A DNA stretch of 32,773 bases from CAYZUC01 sp964481705 (GTDB taxonomy: Bacteria > Bacillota > Clostridia > Lachnospirales > Lachnospiraceae). Under the pieces are notes generated by a model. The model searched no databases, had not been told where the DNA came from, and saw only the letters and a program-made list of their open reading frames with translations. The stretch spans positions 1-32,773 of the forward strand of contig CAYZUC010000024.1 of assembly GCA_964481705.1 (NCBI GenBank), in the 5' to 3' direction. Below are positions 24,118 to 31,927 of this stretch, piece after piece. Made by a program: the position numbers and the translations under genes. Each line of letters begins with the position of its first letter. The first letter of the stretch is position 1.

Positions 24118-25260
24118 GTGGAAAAAAAGAACGATGAATTTTATATGAGAAGGGCAATGGAATTAGCAAAATCGGGTTGTGGATGGGTGAACCCCAATCC
24201 GATGGTGGGTGCAGTTGTTGAAAAAGACGGACGTATTATCGGAGAAGGGTTTCATGAGAAATATGGGGAGATGCATGCAGAGAGAAATGCATTGAAGCAT
24301 TGTATAGAAGATTCAAAAGGGGCAACGATGTATGTGACACTTGAACCATGTTGTCATTATGGAAAACAACCCCCATGTACAGAAGCTATCATTCAAAGTG
24401 GAATTAAAAGGGTAATTATTGGCTCAGATGATCCGAATCCACGAGTAGCCGGGAAGGGGATACGTGAGCTAAAGAAACATGGAATAGAAGTCTCCTGCGG
24501 ATTTATGAAGAAGGAATGTGATGAGTTAAATCCTATATTTTTTTATTATATGAAAACAGGATTGCCTTTTGTCACTATGAAGTATGCCATGACGCTCGAT
24601 GGAAAGACTGCCACCTTCTCGGGAAAATCCAAGTGGATTACATCAGAGCTAGCAAGAAATCATGTACATAAACAACGACATCGTCATATGGCAATTATGA
24701 CAGGAATTGGAACAGTATTAACAGATGACCCAAGTCTGACATGTAGAATCGATATTGGACAGCAACACGGAAAAACCCCGGTTAGAATTATTTGCGATAC
24801 ACATTTACGAATTCCATTGGATAGTAGAATCGTGGGAACGGCGAAAAGGATTCCGACAATCATAGCCTGTGAGGATAACAAGAATTACGAGAAGAAAGCA
24901 TCGCTCTTAAAAGAGCTTGGGTGTAAGATCATCTGTCCGGGAATGGACGGAGACCATCTGAATTTGAGAAATTTGGTCCGAATGCTTGGAAATGGAGAAG
25001 AAGTATCAATGGGAAAAATAGATATTATTTATCTGGAAGGTGGCCAAACACTAAACTGGTCTGCGATGCAAAATGGTATTGTAAATAGCGTGAATGCCTA
25101 TATCGCTCCAAAAATATTTGGTGGACGGAGCGCACTTTCTCCGTTGGGAGGTATTGGGATTGAGAATCCATCGGAAGCTTTTGTTCTGAAAAACACACAT
25201 ATCATGCAGCTGGGATGTGATTACATGATAGAAGGAGAGATATGTTTACAGGAATCATAG
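24118..25260 (+). CDS. ribD: Bifunctional riboflavin deaminase/reductase
   Basis: A 380-residue enzyme for the second and third steps after GTP cyclohydrolase II. Residues 1-145 form a zinc cytidine-deaminase-like domain: HAERNAL (53-59, catalytic His and Glu), LEPCCHYGKQPPCTEAI (Cys78 and Cys87 for zinc) and NPNPMVGAVV at the start. Residues 146-380 form the reductase domain with MKYAMTLDGKTAT, SKWITSELARNHVHKQRHRH and IYLEGGQTLNWSAM. It starts with GTG; AAAGGAG about 6 nt upstream fixes this start. It overlaps ribE by 19 nt. Confidence 0.96.
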   Translation: MEKKNDEFYMRRAMELAKSGCGWVNPNPMVGAVVEKDGRIIGEGFHEKYGEMHAERNALKHCIEDSKGATMYVTLEPCCHYGKQPPCTEAIIQSGIKRVIIGSDDPNPRVAGKGIRELKKHGIEVSCGFMKKECDELNPIFFYYMKTGLPFVTMKYAMTLDGKTATFSGKSKWITSELARNHVHKQRHRHMAIMTGIGTVLTDDPSLTCRIDIGQQHGKTPVRIICDTHLRIPLDSRIVGTAKRIPTIIACEDNKNYEKKASLLKELGCKIICPGMDGDHLNLRNLVRMLGNGEEVSMGKIDIIYLEGGQTLNWSAMQNGIVNSVNAYIAPKIFGGRSALSPLGGIGIENPSEAFVLKNTHIMQLGCDYMIEGEICLQES

Positions 25261-25889
25261 AAGAGACAGGAACCGTTATATCGATTACGAAACGTAGTGG
25301 AAGCTGTATGATTGTCATACAGGCGAAAGAAGTTTTGGATGGTACGAGAGTTGGAGATAGTATCTCTGTTAATGGGGTATGCCTTACGGTAGCTAGATTG
25401 GAAAAAGACAGATTCTGGGCTGATGTCATGCCGGAAACATTACAGAGATCAACGCTGGGAGCATTAAAAGCGGGTATCAGTATTGTAAATCTTGAGCGAG
25501 CCGTTTTACTTGGAGGGCGATTAGGAGGACACATAGTATCCGGGCATATTGATGGAACAGGGAAAATTACCGAGATAAGGAGGGACGGAAATGCTGTTTG
25601 GTACAAAATAAAAACGGATGCAAGGATTAATCGATATATTATCGAAAAAGGCTCCATAACAATGGATGGAATCAGTCTGACTGTTACCGGTACAGATGCT
25701 GAGAGTTTCATGGTTTCGGTGATTCCACACACGAGAGCAGCGACAGCACTAAGTCAGAAGGTCACAGGTGATATGGTCAATCTGGAAAACGATTGTATAG
25801 GAAAATACTTGGAGAAATTCTTAATAGAATCAATGAATCAAAAGGGTACAGGAATTACACGAGAGTATCTAGGAAGATATGGTTTTTAA
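25242..25889 (+). CDS. ribE: Riboflavin synthase, alpha subunit
   Basis: A 215-residue protein of two tandem lumazine-binding barrels. It starts with the diagnostic MFTGIIEETGTV; each barrel has a GDSISVNGVCLTV or GSITMDGISLTV segment, and GGHIVSGHIDGTG joins them. It dismutates two dimethylribityllumazine molecules to riboflavin and the ribD-pathway pyrimidine. GAAGGAGAG within ribD serves as ribosome binding site. The following ribBA start lies 23 nt beyond its stop. Confidence 0.95.
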   Translation: MFTGIIEETGTVISITKRSGSCMIVIQAKEVLDGTRVGDSISVNGVCLTVARLEKDRFWADVMPETLQRSTLGALKAGISIVNLERAVLLGGRLGGHIVSGHIDGTGKITEIRRDGNAVWYKIKTDARINRYIIEKGSITMDGISLTVTGTDAESFMVSVIPHTRAATALSQKVTGDMVNLENDCIGKYLEKFLIESMNQKGTGITREYLGRYGF

Positions 25890-25911
25890 CCAGGTGGAAG
25901 GATGTAAAGAA

Positions 25912-27123
25912 ATGAAAGAAAATGAGTTTCAATTTAATACAGTAGCGGAAGCGCTGGAGGATTTAAAAGAAGGAAGAATTGTGCTGGTAACCGATGATGA
26001 GAACAGGGAAAACGAAGGAGATTTGATCTGTGCATCAGAATTTGCAACAACAGAGAATGTGAATTTTATGGCAACGTATGGGAAAGGGTTGATTTGTATG
26101 CCCATGAGTGAGCAATTGGCTTATAAGCTGATGTTTCCTCAAATGGTAGCAGATAACACAGATAATCACGAAACAGCTTTTACCGTATCTGTGGATCATG
26201 TTTCGACAACAACAGGGATTTCTGCGGAAGAAAGAAGCATTACAGCTAGAAAATGTGTCGAACATGATGCAAAACCAGAAGATTTTAGAAGACCCGGACA
26301 TATGTTTCCGCTTGTAGCAAAGAGGAATGGAGTTCTTGAAAGAAACGGACATACGGAGGCAACTGTAGATCTATGCAGATTAGCTGGGCTGAAGGAGTGT
26401 GGATTATGCTGCGAGATCATGGGTAAAGATGGCATTATGATGCGTACTCCGGAACTGGTGAAGATGGCTGAAAAATGGAATTTAAAGATCATTACAATTG
26501 AGGCCGTACAGGATTACCGTAAACGTCATGATAAGCTTGTCGAATGTGTTGCAGTGACAAAAATGCCGACAAAATACGGAGAGTTTATGGCTCATTGCTA
26601 TGTGAATCTATTAAATGGAGAACATCATATTGCGTTAGTAAAGGGGGAGATAGGAAATGGAAATGATCTGCTGTGCCGTGTCCATTCAGAGTGTCTTACA
26701 GGAGATGCCTTTGGTTCCATGAAATGTGATTGTGGACAGCAGTTTTCGGCTGCAATGACACAGATTAACGCAGAAGGAAGAGGTGTGCTTCTCTATATGA
26801 GACAGGAAGGAAGGGGCATTGGATTAGTCAACAAATTGAAAGCATATGAGTTGCAGGATCGAGGTTTGGATACATTGGAGGCTAATCTGGCATTGGGGTT
26901 TCCGGGCGATTTGAGAGAATACTGCATTGGAGCACAGATATTAAAGGATTTAGGTGCAAAACAGCTGAGATTATTGACAAACAACCCGGATAAAGTGTAT
27001 CAACTCGGCGACTTTGGCATGGAAGTCATAGAACGAGTTCCTATCCAAATGAGTGCAACAGCATTTGATATTTTCTACTTAAAAACAAAACAGGAGAAAA
27101 TGGGACATATTTTAAAATACTGA
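25912..27123 (+). CDS. ribBA: Bifunctional DHBP synthase / GTP cyclohydrolase II
   Basis: A 403-residue fusion supplying both riboflavin precursors. Residues 1-200 form 3,4-dihydroxy-2-butanone-4-phosphate synthase (VTDDENRENEGDLICASE for magnesium and substrate, RRPGHMFPLVAK, RNGHTEATVDL). Residues about 205-403 form GTP cyclohydrolase II with zinc ligands in CRVHSECLTGDAFGSMKCDC and the RQEGRGIGLVNKLKAY substrate loop. ATG 25912 is chosen because GGAAGGA lies 9 nt upstream; the in-frame ATG at 25879 lies within ribE and lacks a site. Confidence 0.96.
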   Translation: MKENEFQFNTVAEALEDLKEGRIVLVTDDENRENEGDLICASEFATTENVNFMATYGKGLICMPMSEQLAYKLMFPQMVADNTDNHETAFTVSVDHVSTTTGISAEERSITARKCVEHDAKPEDFRRPGHMFPLVAKRNGVLERNGHTEATVDLCRLAGLKECGLCCEIMGKDGIMMRTPELVKMAEKWNLKIITIEAVQDYRKRHDKLVECVAVTKMPTKYGEFMAHCYVNLLNGEHHIALVKGEIGNGNDLLCRVHSECLTGDAFGSMKCDCGQQFSAAMTQINAEGRGVLLYMRQEGRGIGLVNKLKAYELQDRGLDTLEANLALGFPGDLREYCIGAQILKDLGAKQLRLLTNNPDKVYQLGDFGMEVIERVPIQMSATAFDIFYLKTKQEKMGHILKY

Positions 27124-27161
27124 TTCGGAATATAGAAAAAACATATAGAATGGAGATTACT

Positions 27162-27629
27162 ATGAGAATATTAGAAGGAAAATTAATAAGCAGCAACACA
27201 AGAATCGGAATCGTAGCAGCAAGATTTAATGAGTTTATTGTTTCAAAGTTAGTTTCGGGAGCAGTAGACGGATTGATGAGACATGGTGTAGATGAGGATG
27301 CTATTGATCTTGCATGGGTACCAGGTGCATTTGAGATACCATTAATTGCATCCAAGATGGCGAAGAGTGGAAAATATGATGCAGTAATCTGTTTGGGTGC
27401 TGTGATTCGTGGTGCTACAAGTCACTATGATTATGTATGCAGTGAAGTTTCGAAAGGTGTTGCAAATGTAGCATTGAATGCGGATATACCGGTTATGTTT
27501 GGTGTTTTGACGACGGATACACTTGAACAGGCCATTGAAAGAGCAGGGACAAAGGCGGGAAATAAAGGTTTTGAGTGTGCAGAGGGTGCCATTGAAATGA
27601 TAAATCTAGTGCAGGAAATGGAGAAGTAA
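27162..27629 (+). CDS. ribH: 6,7-dimethyl-8-ribityllumazine synthase
   Basis: A 155-residue protein, almost the length of Bacillus RibH (154). Signatures are ILEGKL at the start, IVAARFNEFIVSKLVSGA, DLAWVPGAFEIP, GAVIRGATSHYDYVC (with the catalytic His) and TKAGNKGFECAEGAIEM. It condenses the ribD-derived pyrimidine with dihydroxybutanone phosphate, and family members assemble as pentamers or icosahedral capsids. ATG 27162 follows GGAG with 6 nt spacing; the in-frame ATG at 27150 lies upstream of this site. It is the last rib gene; no clear terminator was seen after it. Confidence 0.96.
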   Translation: MRILEGKLISSNTRIGIVAARFNEFIVSKLVSGAVDGLMRHGVDEDAIDLAWVPGAFEIPLIASKMAKSGKYDAVICLGAVIRGATSHYDYVCSEVSKGVANVALNADIPVMFGVLTTDTLEQAIERAGTKAGNKGFECAEGAIEMINLVQEMEK

Positions 27630-27760
27630 AAGTGTACTCTTTCGAAACTTGAGAAACCGTAACTATTAATTTACTATAATTTTACTCGTTTTCGCAGTAT
27701 AATAGAAACGTAACAGTATCAAAGCAGGAAAATCACTATTACAGATATGGAGGTACCAGC

Positions 27761-28711
27761 ATGCGGTTTACGAATGACCAACTAAAAAAGTATTACTTCG
27801 GAACATACAGCTTTCTGGAGAATGAGGAAGGTTACTTGCAGGCGTTTCAATACACACAGGCACAAATGGATTACTTTGAAAAGAAAGATACTTTCTTTTT
27901 TGAACGATGTACCGCATCAACCTCAAAAACACTTGAATTTCTTACAGAAGCCACAGAGATTTCTTTTTCTTATAAAATTGTATGGATTGGATCCCTGGAC
28001 ACCTTTGAGATGACAGTGGACGGTCTGATTAGTCAGATATACTATGTAAAGGATTTAAAAGAAGAAGGAAAGCTAAGCTTTACTTTGCCGAAGGGCAGGA
28101 AGAACGTAGTGATTTACTTGCCCGCAGATGCGACTGTATGGGTTAAGAATTTTGAAATCAATGACAAAGCAGAAGTTCCAGAGAAAAAAGGAAAGCTATT
28201 GTGGCTGGGAGATTCTATTACACAAGGATATGGACCTCTCAGAACGGCACACAATTTTGTAAGTGTGGCAAATCGTCTACTTAACTATGATGTATTGAAT
28301 CAAGGTATTGGAGGTTATGTGTATGATAAGAATTCCTTGATGAAGATGGAAGGTTATCATCCGGATAAAATTATCGTATCACTTGGTACGAATCAATTTG
28401 GCACAGAGAGCATGCTTGATATAGAAGAGTATTATGAACGATTGTTTGAAATCTATGGGACCCAAATTCCGATTTTATGTATTATTCCAATATGGAGAGG
28501 CGACTTGCCGGAGCAGATACCGATTTTGGAGAGCTTTTGTGAGAAATTAAAACAGATTGTAAGTAGGTATCAAAATATTAAGATAGTAGAGGGATTTCGC
28601 TTGGTTCCACATTTGCCGGAGTATTATCTGGATAATCTTCATCCGAATGAATTGGGTGCAGAAATGTATGGCAGAAATCTTGTTTTGGAAATAGAACGAT
28701 TAAATTTCTGA
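27761..28711 (+). CDS. SGNH/GDSL hydrolase with N-terminal beta-sandwich-like domain
   Basis: A 316-residue protein without signal peptide. Residues about 1-140 resemble the jelly-roll domain that precedes the hydrolase in CE2-like and related SGNH esterases. The hydrolase starts at LLWLGDSITQGYG (catalytic Ser152), continues with NQGIGGYVYD (oxyanion Gly) and VSLGTNQFG (Asn), and ends in LDNLHPNELGAEMYG (Asp291 and His294 of the triad). Family members remove acyl or acetyl groups from sugars and similar compounds; the substrate cannot be named. GGAGG precedes the ATG. A possible -10 (TATAAT, 27698-27703) lies upstream, without a good -35. Confidence 0.85.
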   Translation: MRFTNDQLKKYYFGTYSFLENEEGYLQAFQYTQAQMDYFEKKDTFFFERCTASTSKTLEFLTEATEISFSYKIVWIGSLDTFEMTVDGLISQIYYVKDLKEEGKLSFTLPKGRKNVVIYLPADATVWVKNFEINDKAEVPEKKGKLLWLGDSITQGYGPLRTAHNFVSVANRLLNYDVLNQGIGGYVYDKNSLMKMEGYHPDKIIVSLGTNQFGTESMLDIEEYYERLFEIYGTQIPILCIIPIWRGDLPEQIPILESFCEKLKQIVSRYQNIKIVEGFRLVPHLPEYYLDNLHPNELGAEMYGRNLVLEIERLNF

Positions 28712-28799
28712 TATTTACTCAAAAACGACAAGCTGAGACGTATTAACTTTATCGTTTGTATTGCTTTTTATACGAAATCATTCAAGGGGAGAAATCACA

Positions 28800-29987
28800 A
28801 TGAAAAAAATTAAAATGAGAAAAAAAACAATTGGTTTATTAATTGCAGTTAGTGTATTAGGTTTGACAGGATGTACATTTGGACACGATGTCGATGAAAC
28901 GCCTGTATATGAATCAGAAGAAGAGATGATTGATGTAGAAGATGGGAAAACAGATGAGGAGACCTATGAGACAGAATTCTCTGAGGTCGAATCAGAGTAC
29001 TCAGAAGCTGAAACCAGCGCGCCAGGTAGTGGAAGCTATACCTATGACATTTTTGATTATGATAGGAATGAATGGCAGTCCGCATACTATGATTTGTTAT
29101 TAGATGCAAGAACAGAAAAGCTTGCAGGCAATGTTGAGGATGGAAATACATATATTGACAGTTACTTCTTATATGACAGCAATCAGAATGGTACACCGGA
29201 GCTTTATGTCACTTACGGTGATTGTGAAGCGAATTATGATGTACAGGTCTATGAGTACAACGATGGAAATGTAGATAAATGGGGTTCGATTGCCGGTGGT
29301 CATACCAGCTTCTATTCCGTTCCGGATGAAGGGATTATGGTTTATTGGGGACATATGGCTTGTGAGAATGTTGAACTTGCAAAATACGAGAATGGAGCAT
29401 TCGAGTTTGAAGAGCTTAGCAGCCGAGAATTCACAGATGATCCCGATGCTGGTTATACAAAAGCTTCCGATTTGATTCCGGGAGCACAAAATATAACGTT
29501 GATGCGTTATGATCTGGATCTTCCACTTATGACATACGATCAGCCTTTTTATAGTACCGCAACATCACTCACGTATGATGAAGTTGAGGCAAAGCTGACT
29601 GAGACCTATGAAGAGAATGGACAGGTTTATGCAGCAACTGCTGATGGTTTTGGCGGTGATATGGGGATTATGAGCTTTGACGATTTTTTACAGCCAGGTA
29701 TGATGAGCGAATTTATGGATAATCCTGCACAAGTAGCAGAAACACAATGGATTGATATGAATCAAGATGGTCAGATGGAATGTGTATTGAAAATGAGTAT
29801 TGAGGGTTCCTATGAGCCAATTTATGTAGTACTTAGTCTACAGAATGATGTGGTATATGCATACAGTATTCATTACCTGGATGAGAAGTCTATGTTCTAT
29901 GAGGATGGAACCTTCGATTTTGCTGAAGAATACAAAGAACGCATGATATTTGACAAGAGTCAGTGTTATCTTCTCGTAGAGGAATAA
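28800..29987 (+). CDS. Putative lipoprotein with acidic linker, unknown function
   Basis: A 395-residue exported protein. The N-terminus KKIKMRKKTIGLLIAVSVLG ends in a lipobox, LTGC, so the mature protein should be anchored through that cysteine. A strongly acidic low-complexity linker of about 55 residues follows (many Glu, Asp, Ser and Thr). The rest is a globular domain rich in Asp and Tyr. It contains two D-x-N-x-[DN]-G-x-x-E segments (DSNQNGTPEL and DMNQDGQMEC) that resemble calcium-loop repeats. I do not recognise the family. AAGGGGA precedes ATG 28800; the upstream in-frame TTG at 28761 is rejected. It is likely transcribed with, or just after, the SGNH hydrolase. Confidence 0.8.
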   Translation: MKKIKMRKKTIGLLIAVSVLGLTGCTFGHDVDETPVYESEEEMIDVEDGKTDEETYETEFSEVESEYSEAETSAPGSGSYTYDIFDYDRNEWQSAYYDLLLDARTEKLAGNVEDGNTYIDSYFLYDSNQNGTPELYVTYGDCEANYDVQVYEYNDGNVDKWGSIAGGHTSFYSVPDEGIMVYWGHMACENVELAKYENGAFEFEELSSREFTDDPDAGYTKASDLIPGAQNITLMRYDLDLPLMTYDQPFYSTATSLTYDEVEAKLTETYEENGQVYAATADGFGGDMGIMSFDDFLQPGMMSEFMDNPAQVAETQWIDMNQDGQMECVLKMSIEGSYEPIYVVLSLQNDVVYAYSIHYLDEKSMFYEDGTFDFAEEYKERMIFDKSQCYLLVEE

Positions 29988-29995
29988 TCAATGCT

Positions 29996-30023
29996 TGACT
30001 TTCGTGAGCTTTCGCGTTATAGT
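29996..30023 (+). promoter_or_regulatory. Candidate promoter immediately upstream of a terminator
   Basis: TTGACT (29996-30001) and TATAGT (30018-30023) are spaced by 16 nt, starting 9 nt after the lipoprotein stop codon. The two ends also form an inverted repeat, TTGACT with AGTCAA (30021-30026). Any transcript would hit the terminator at 30043-30076 within about 50 nt. Confidence 0.35.
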
Positions 30024-30042
30024 CAATAAGTTCGATAATTTG

Positions 30043-30076
30043 GGGTCAGTACTAATTACGGTACTGACCCTTTTTT
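30043..30076 (+). terminator. Rho-independent terminator before the RNA helicase gene
   Basis: Perfect 10-bp stem GGGTCAGTAC (30043-30052) and GTACTGACCC (30061-30070), 8-nt loop and six T residues. It ends the lipoprotein transcript and, if the candidate promoter at 29996 is real, could also act on a helicase leader. Confidence 0.88.
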
Positions 30077-30131
30077 CGAGGAAACTCATATTTTTGATTT
30101 ATTCTGTATAGAAAAATACAGGATTTGCTTT

Positions 30132-30158
30132 GTATCCAGACGATACCGTCTGAGATAC
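30132..30158 (+). promoter_or_regulatory. Stable hairpin in the RNA helicase 5' region
   Basis: Eleven base pairs with one bulged A: GTATCCAGACG (30132-30142), loop ATAC, CGTCTG then GATAC (30147-30158). It ends 7 nt before the helicase ribosome binding site (GGAAAGGA, 30166-30173) and has no T run. It might modulate helicase translation or mRNA stability. Confidence 0.4.
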
Positions 30159-30179
30159 TATCACAGGAAAGGAACTTAG

Positions 30180-31847
30180 ATGGAAGAATTACGTTATGAA
30201 GATTCAGGGATTGACGAGAAAATATTGCGAGCAGTAAAGGAAATGGGATTTGAGGTTATGACACCTATCCAAGCGCAGGCGATTCCGGTTTTATTGGAAG
30301 GGAAAGATGTGATTGGTCAGGCACAGACTGGAACTGGAAAGACAGCTGCTTTTGGCATCCCCCTTTTACAGAGTGTAGATCCTGAGGATCCCAAGCTTCA
30401 GGCTATTGTTTTATGTCCTACCAGAGAACTGGCAATTCAGGCGGCAGAGGAAGTACGTCGCTTTGCAAAATATATGCACAGTGTAAAGGTATTGCCTATT
30501 TATGGCGGTCAGGATATCAGCAAGCAGATTCGTTCTTTGCGAGGAAATGTACAAATTGTAATTGGTACTCCCGGACGTGTCATGGATCATATGAGACGTC
30601 ATACACTGAAACTGGATGGTTTGCATACAATTGTATTAGATGAAGCAGATGAGATGCTCAATATGGGATTTAAGGAAGATATTGAGACGATTCTTGAGCA
30701 GGTACCGCAGGAACATCAGACTGCACTGTTTTCTGCAACCATGCCAAAGCCTATTATGGATATTACCAGAAACTATCAGAAGGAAGATACTGTTTTAGTA
30801 AAGGTGGTAGAAAAGGAACTTACTATTCCATTGGTTAAACAGTACTATTATGAAGTAAGCCGCAAGAATAAAGAAGAGGTTGTTGCAAGATTAATGGATT
30901 ATTATAATCCCAAGAGATCTCTGATTTTCTGTAATACGAAGAAAATGGTCGATGAATTAGCGGAGAACCTGACGGGAAGAGGATATTTTGCAGAAGGTCT
31001 CCATGGTGATTTGTCGCAGGCACAAAGAGATCGTGTTATGGCTGGATTTCGTAACGGTACAGTTGATATTCTGATTGCGACAGATGTAGCTGCAAGAGGA
31101 ATAGATGTTGATGATGTAGAAGCAGTATTTAACTATGATATTCCACAGGATATCGAATATTATGTTCATAGAATCGGAAGAACAGGAAGAGCTGGAAGAA
31201 AAGGTCGTTCCTTTACTTTTGTTGTAGGAAGGGAAATTTATAAGATTCGCGATATCGAGCGTGTCTGCAAAACAAAAATCAAGGCTAGACAGGTTCCTTC
31301 CGCAGCAGATATTTCTGCAGCTAAATCAGAGAAGATTCTAAATGATATTCTGGACTTTGGAAAAGATAACGAGCTGGATTCTACGATCAAAATCATTGAG
31401 AGAAAGCTCGACGAAGAGGACTGTACTGCTATGGAGCTTGCCGCTGCTTTCCTTAGAAAACAGATGGGACAGGATCTGGAAGATATTCCGGAGGAAAAGT
31501 ATATTCCGGAACGCAGATATGGAAAGAAAGACTTTTCCAAGAAGGAGTATGGAAAGAGGGACTTTTCGAAGAAGGAATATGGTAAAAAGGATTTCTCCAA
31601 GAAAGACTATTCTAAGAAGGACAAAGACGGAAAGAAAGTGTTCGGAGAGAAAAAGGCTTATAGTGAGAAAAAGTCTTTTGGAGAAAAGAAAGCCTATGGG
31701 GAGAAAAAGTCTTTCGGAGATAAGAAAGCCTATGGAGAGAAAAAGTCTTTCGGAGATAAGAAAGCCTATGGAGAGAAAAAGTCTTTTGGAGATAAGAAAT
31801 TATATGGAGAAAGCTTTGGGAAAAAGAAGAAAAAGGACAGCAAGTAG
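30180..31847 (+). CDS. DEAD-box RNA helicase with repetitive basic tail
   Basis: A 555-residue ATP-dependent RNA helicase of the CshA/DeaD type. All core motifs are present: the Q motif FEVMTPIQAQAIP, Walker A AQTGTGKT (48-55), PTRELA, GTPGR, DEAD (154-157), SAT, RGIDVDDVEAVFNYD and HRIGRTGRAG. Residues about 370-440 form the helical region seen after the core in this group. From about 445 on the chain becomes low-complexity and very basic, first about three copies of a 10-residue unit (YGKKDFSKKE), then about four copies of a 12-residue unit (KKAYGEKKSFGD), ending GKKKKKDSK. Such tails bind RNA or ribosomes non-specifically. GGAAAGGA precedes the ATG. Confidence 0.95.
   Translation: MEELRYEDSGIDEKILRAVKEMGFEVMTPIQAQAIPVLLEGKDVIGQAQTGTGKTAAFGIPLLQSVDPEDPKLQAIVLCPTRELAIQAAEEVRRFAKYMHSVKVLPIYGGQDISKQIRSLRGNVQIVIGTPGRVMDHMRRHTLKLDGLHTIVLDEADEMLNMGFKEDIETILEQVPQEHQTALFSATMPKPIMDITRNYQKEDTVLVKVVEKELTIPLVKQYYYEVSRKNKEEVVARLMDYYNPKRSLIFCNTKKMVDELAENLTGRGYFAEGLHGDLSQAQRDRVMAGFRNGTVDILIATDVAARGIDVDDVEAVFNYDIPQDIEYYVHRIGRTGRAGRKGRSFTFVVGREIYKIRDIERVCKTKIKARQVPSAADISAAKSEKILNDILDFGKDNELDSTIKIIERKLDEEDCTAMELAAAFLRKQMGQDLEDIPEEKYIPERRYGKKDFSKKEYGKRDFSKKEYGKKDFSKKDYSKKDKDGKKVFGEKKAYSEKKSFGEKKAYGEKKSFGDKKAYGEKKSFGDKKAYGEKKSFGDKKLYGESFGKKKKKDSK
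31517..31800 (+). repeat. In-frame coding tandem repeats in the helicase tail
   Basis: A 30-bp unit (YGKKDFSKKE) repeats about three times from 31517. A 36-bp unit (KKAYGEKKSFGD) then repeats about four times to about 31800. The last three 36-bp copies are nearly identical at DNA level, which suggests recent expansion by slippage or unequal recombination. Copy number probably varies between strains. Confidence 0.8.
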
Positions 31848-31849
31848 TA

Positions 31850-31878
31850 TTGACCTACTAATTCTTTGATTGTATAAT
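31850..31878 (+). promoter_or_regulatory. Promoter of the OFA-type MFS gene
   Basis: TTGACC (31850-31855), 17-nt spacer, TATAAT (31873-31878), starting 2 nt after the helicase stop codon. It gives a leader of about 43 nt. No terminator for the helicase gene is visible in between, so readthrough is possible. Confidence 0.7.
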
Positions 31879-31927
31879 AAAGCTTGAGTGTTTTTTAAAC
31901 TATATTAGATAAAGGCAGGAGAAACAA

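Noticed and set aside
25202..25732. 176-codon minus-strand ORF opposite ribD/ribE
   Set aside because: Overlaps two well-supported rib genes; no start signal or known motif.
27649..27703. Promoter for the SGNH hydrolase
   Set aside because: Two TATAAT-like hexamers occur but no -35 at acceptable spacing; too weak to list as a feature.
31517..31800. CRISPR array
   Set aside because: The repeats are directly adjacent without spacers, are multiples of three and continue the helicase reading frame; no cas genes are nearby.
31342..31869. 175-codon plus-strand ORF overlapping the helicase tail
   Set aside because: It is an alternative reading of the lysine-rich repeats; the helicase frame is continuous and supported by its motifs.
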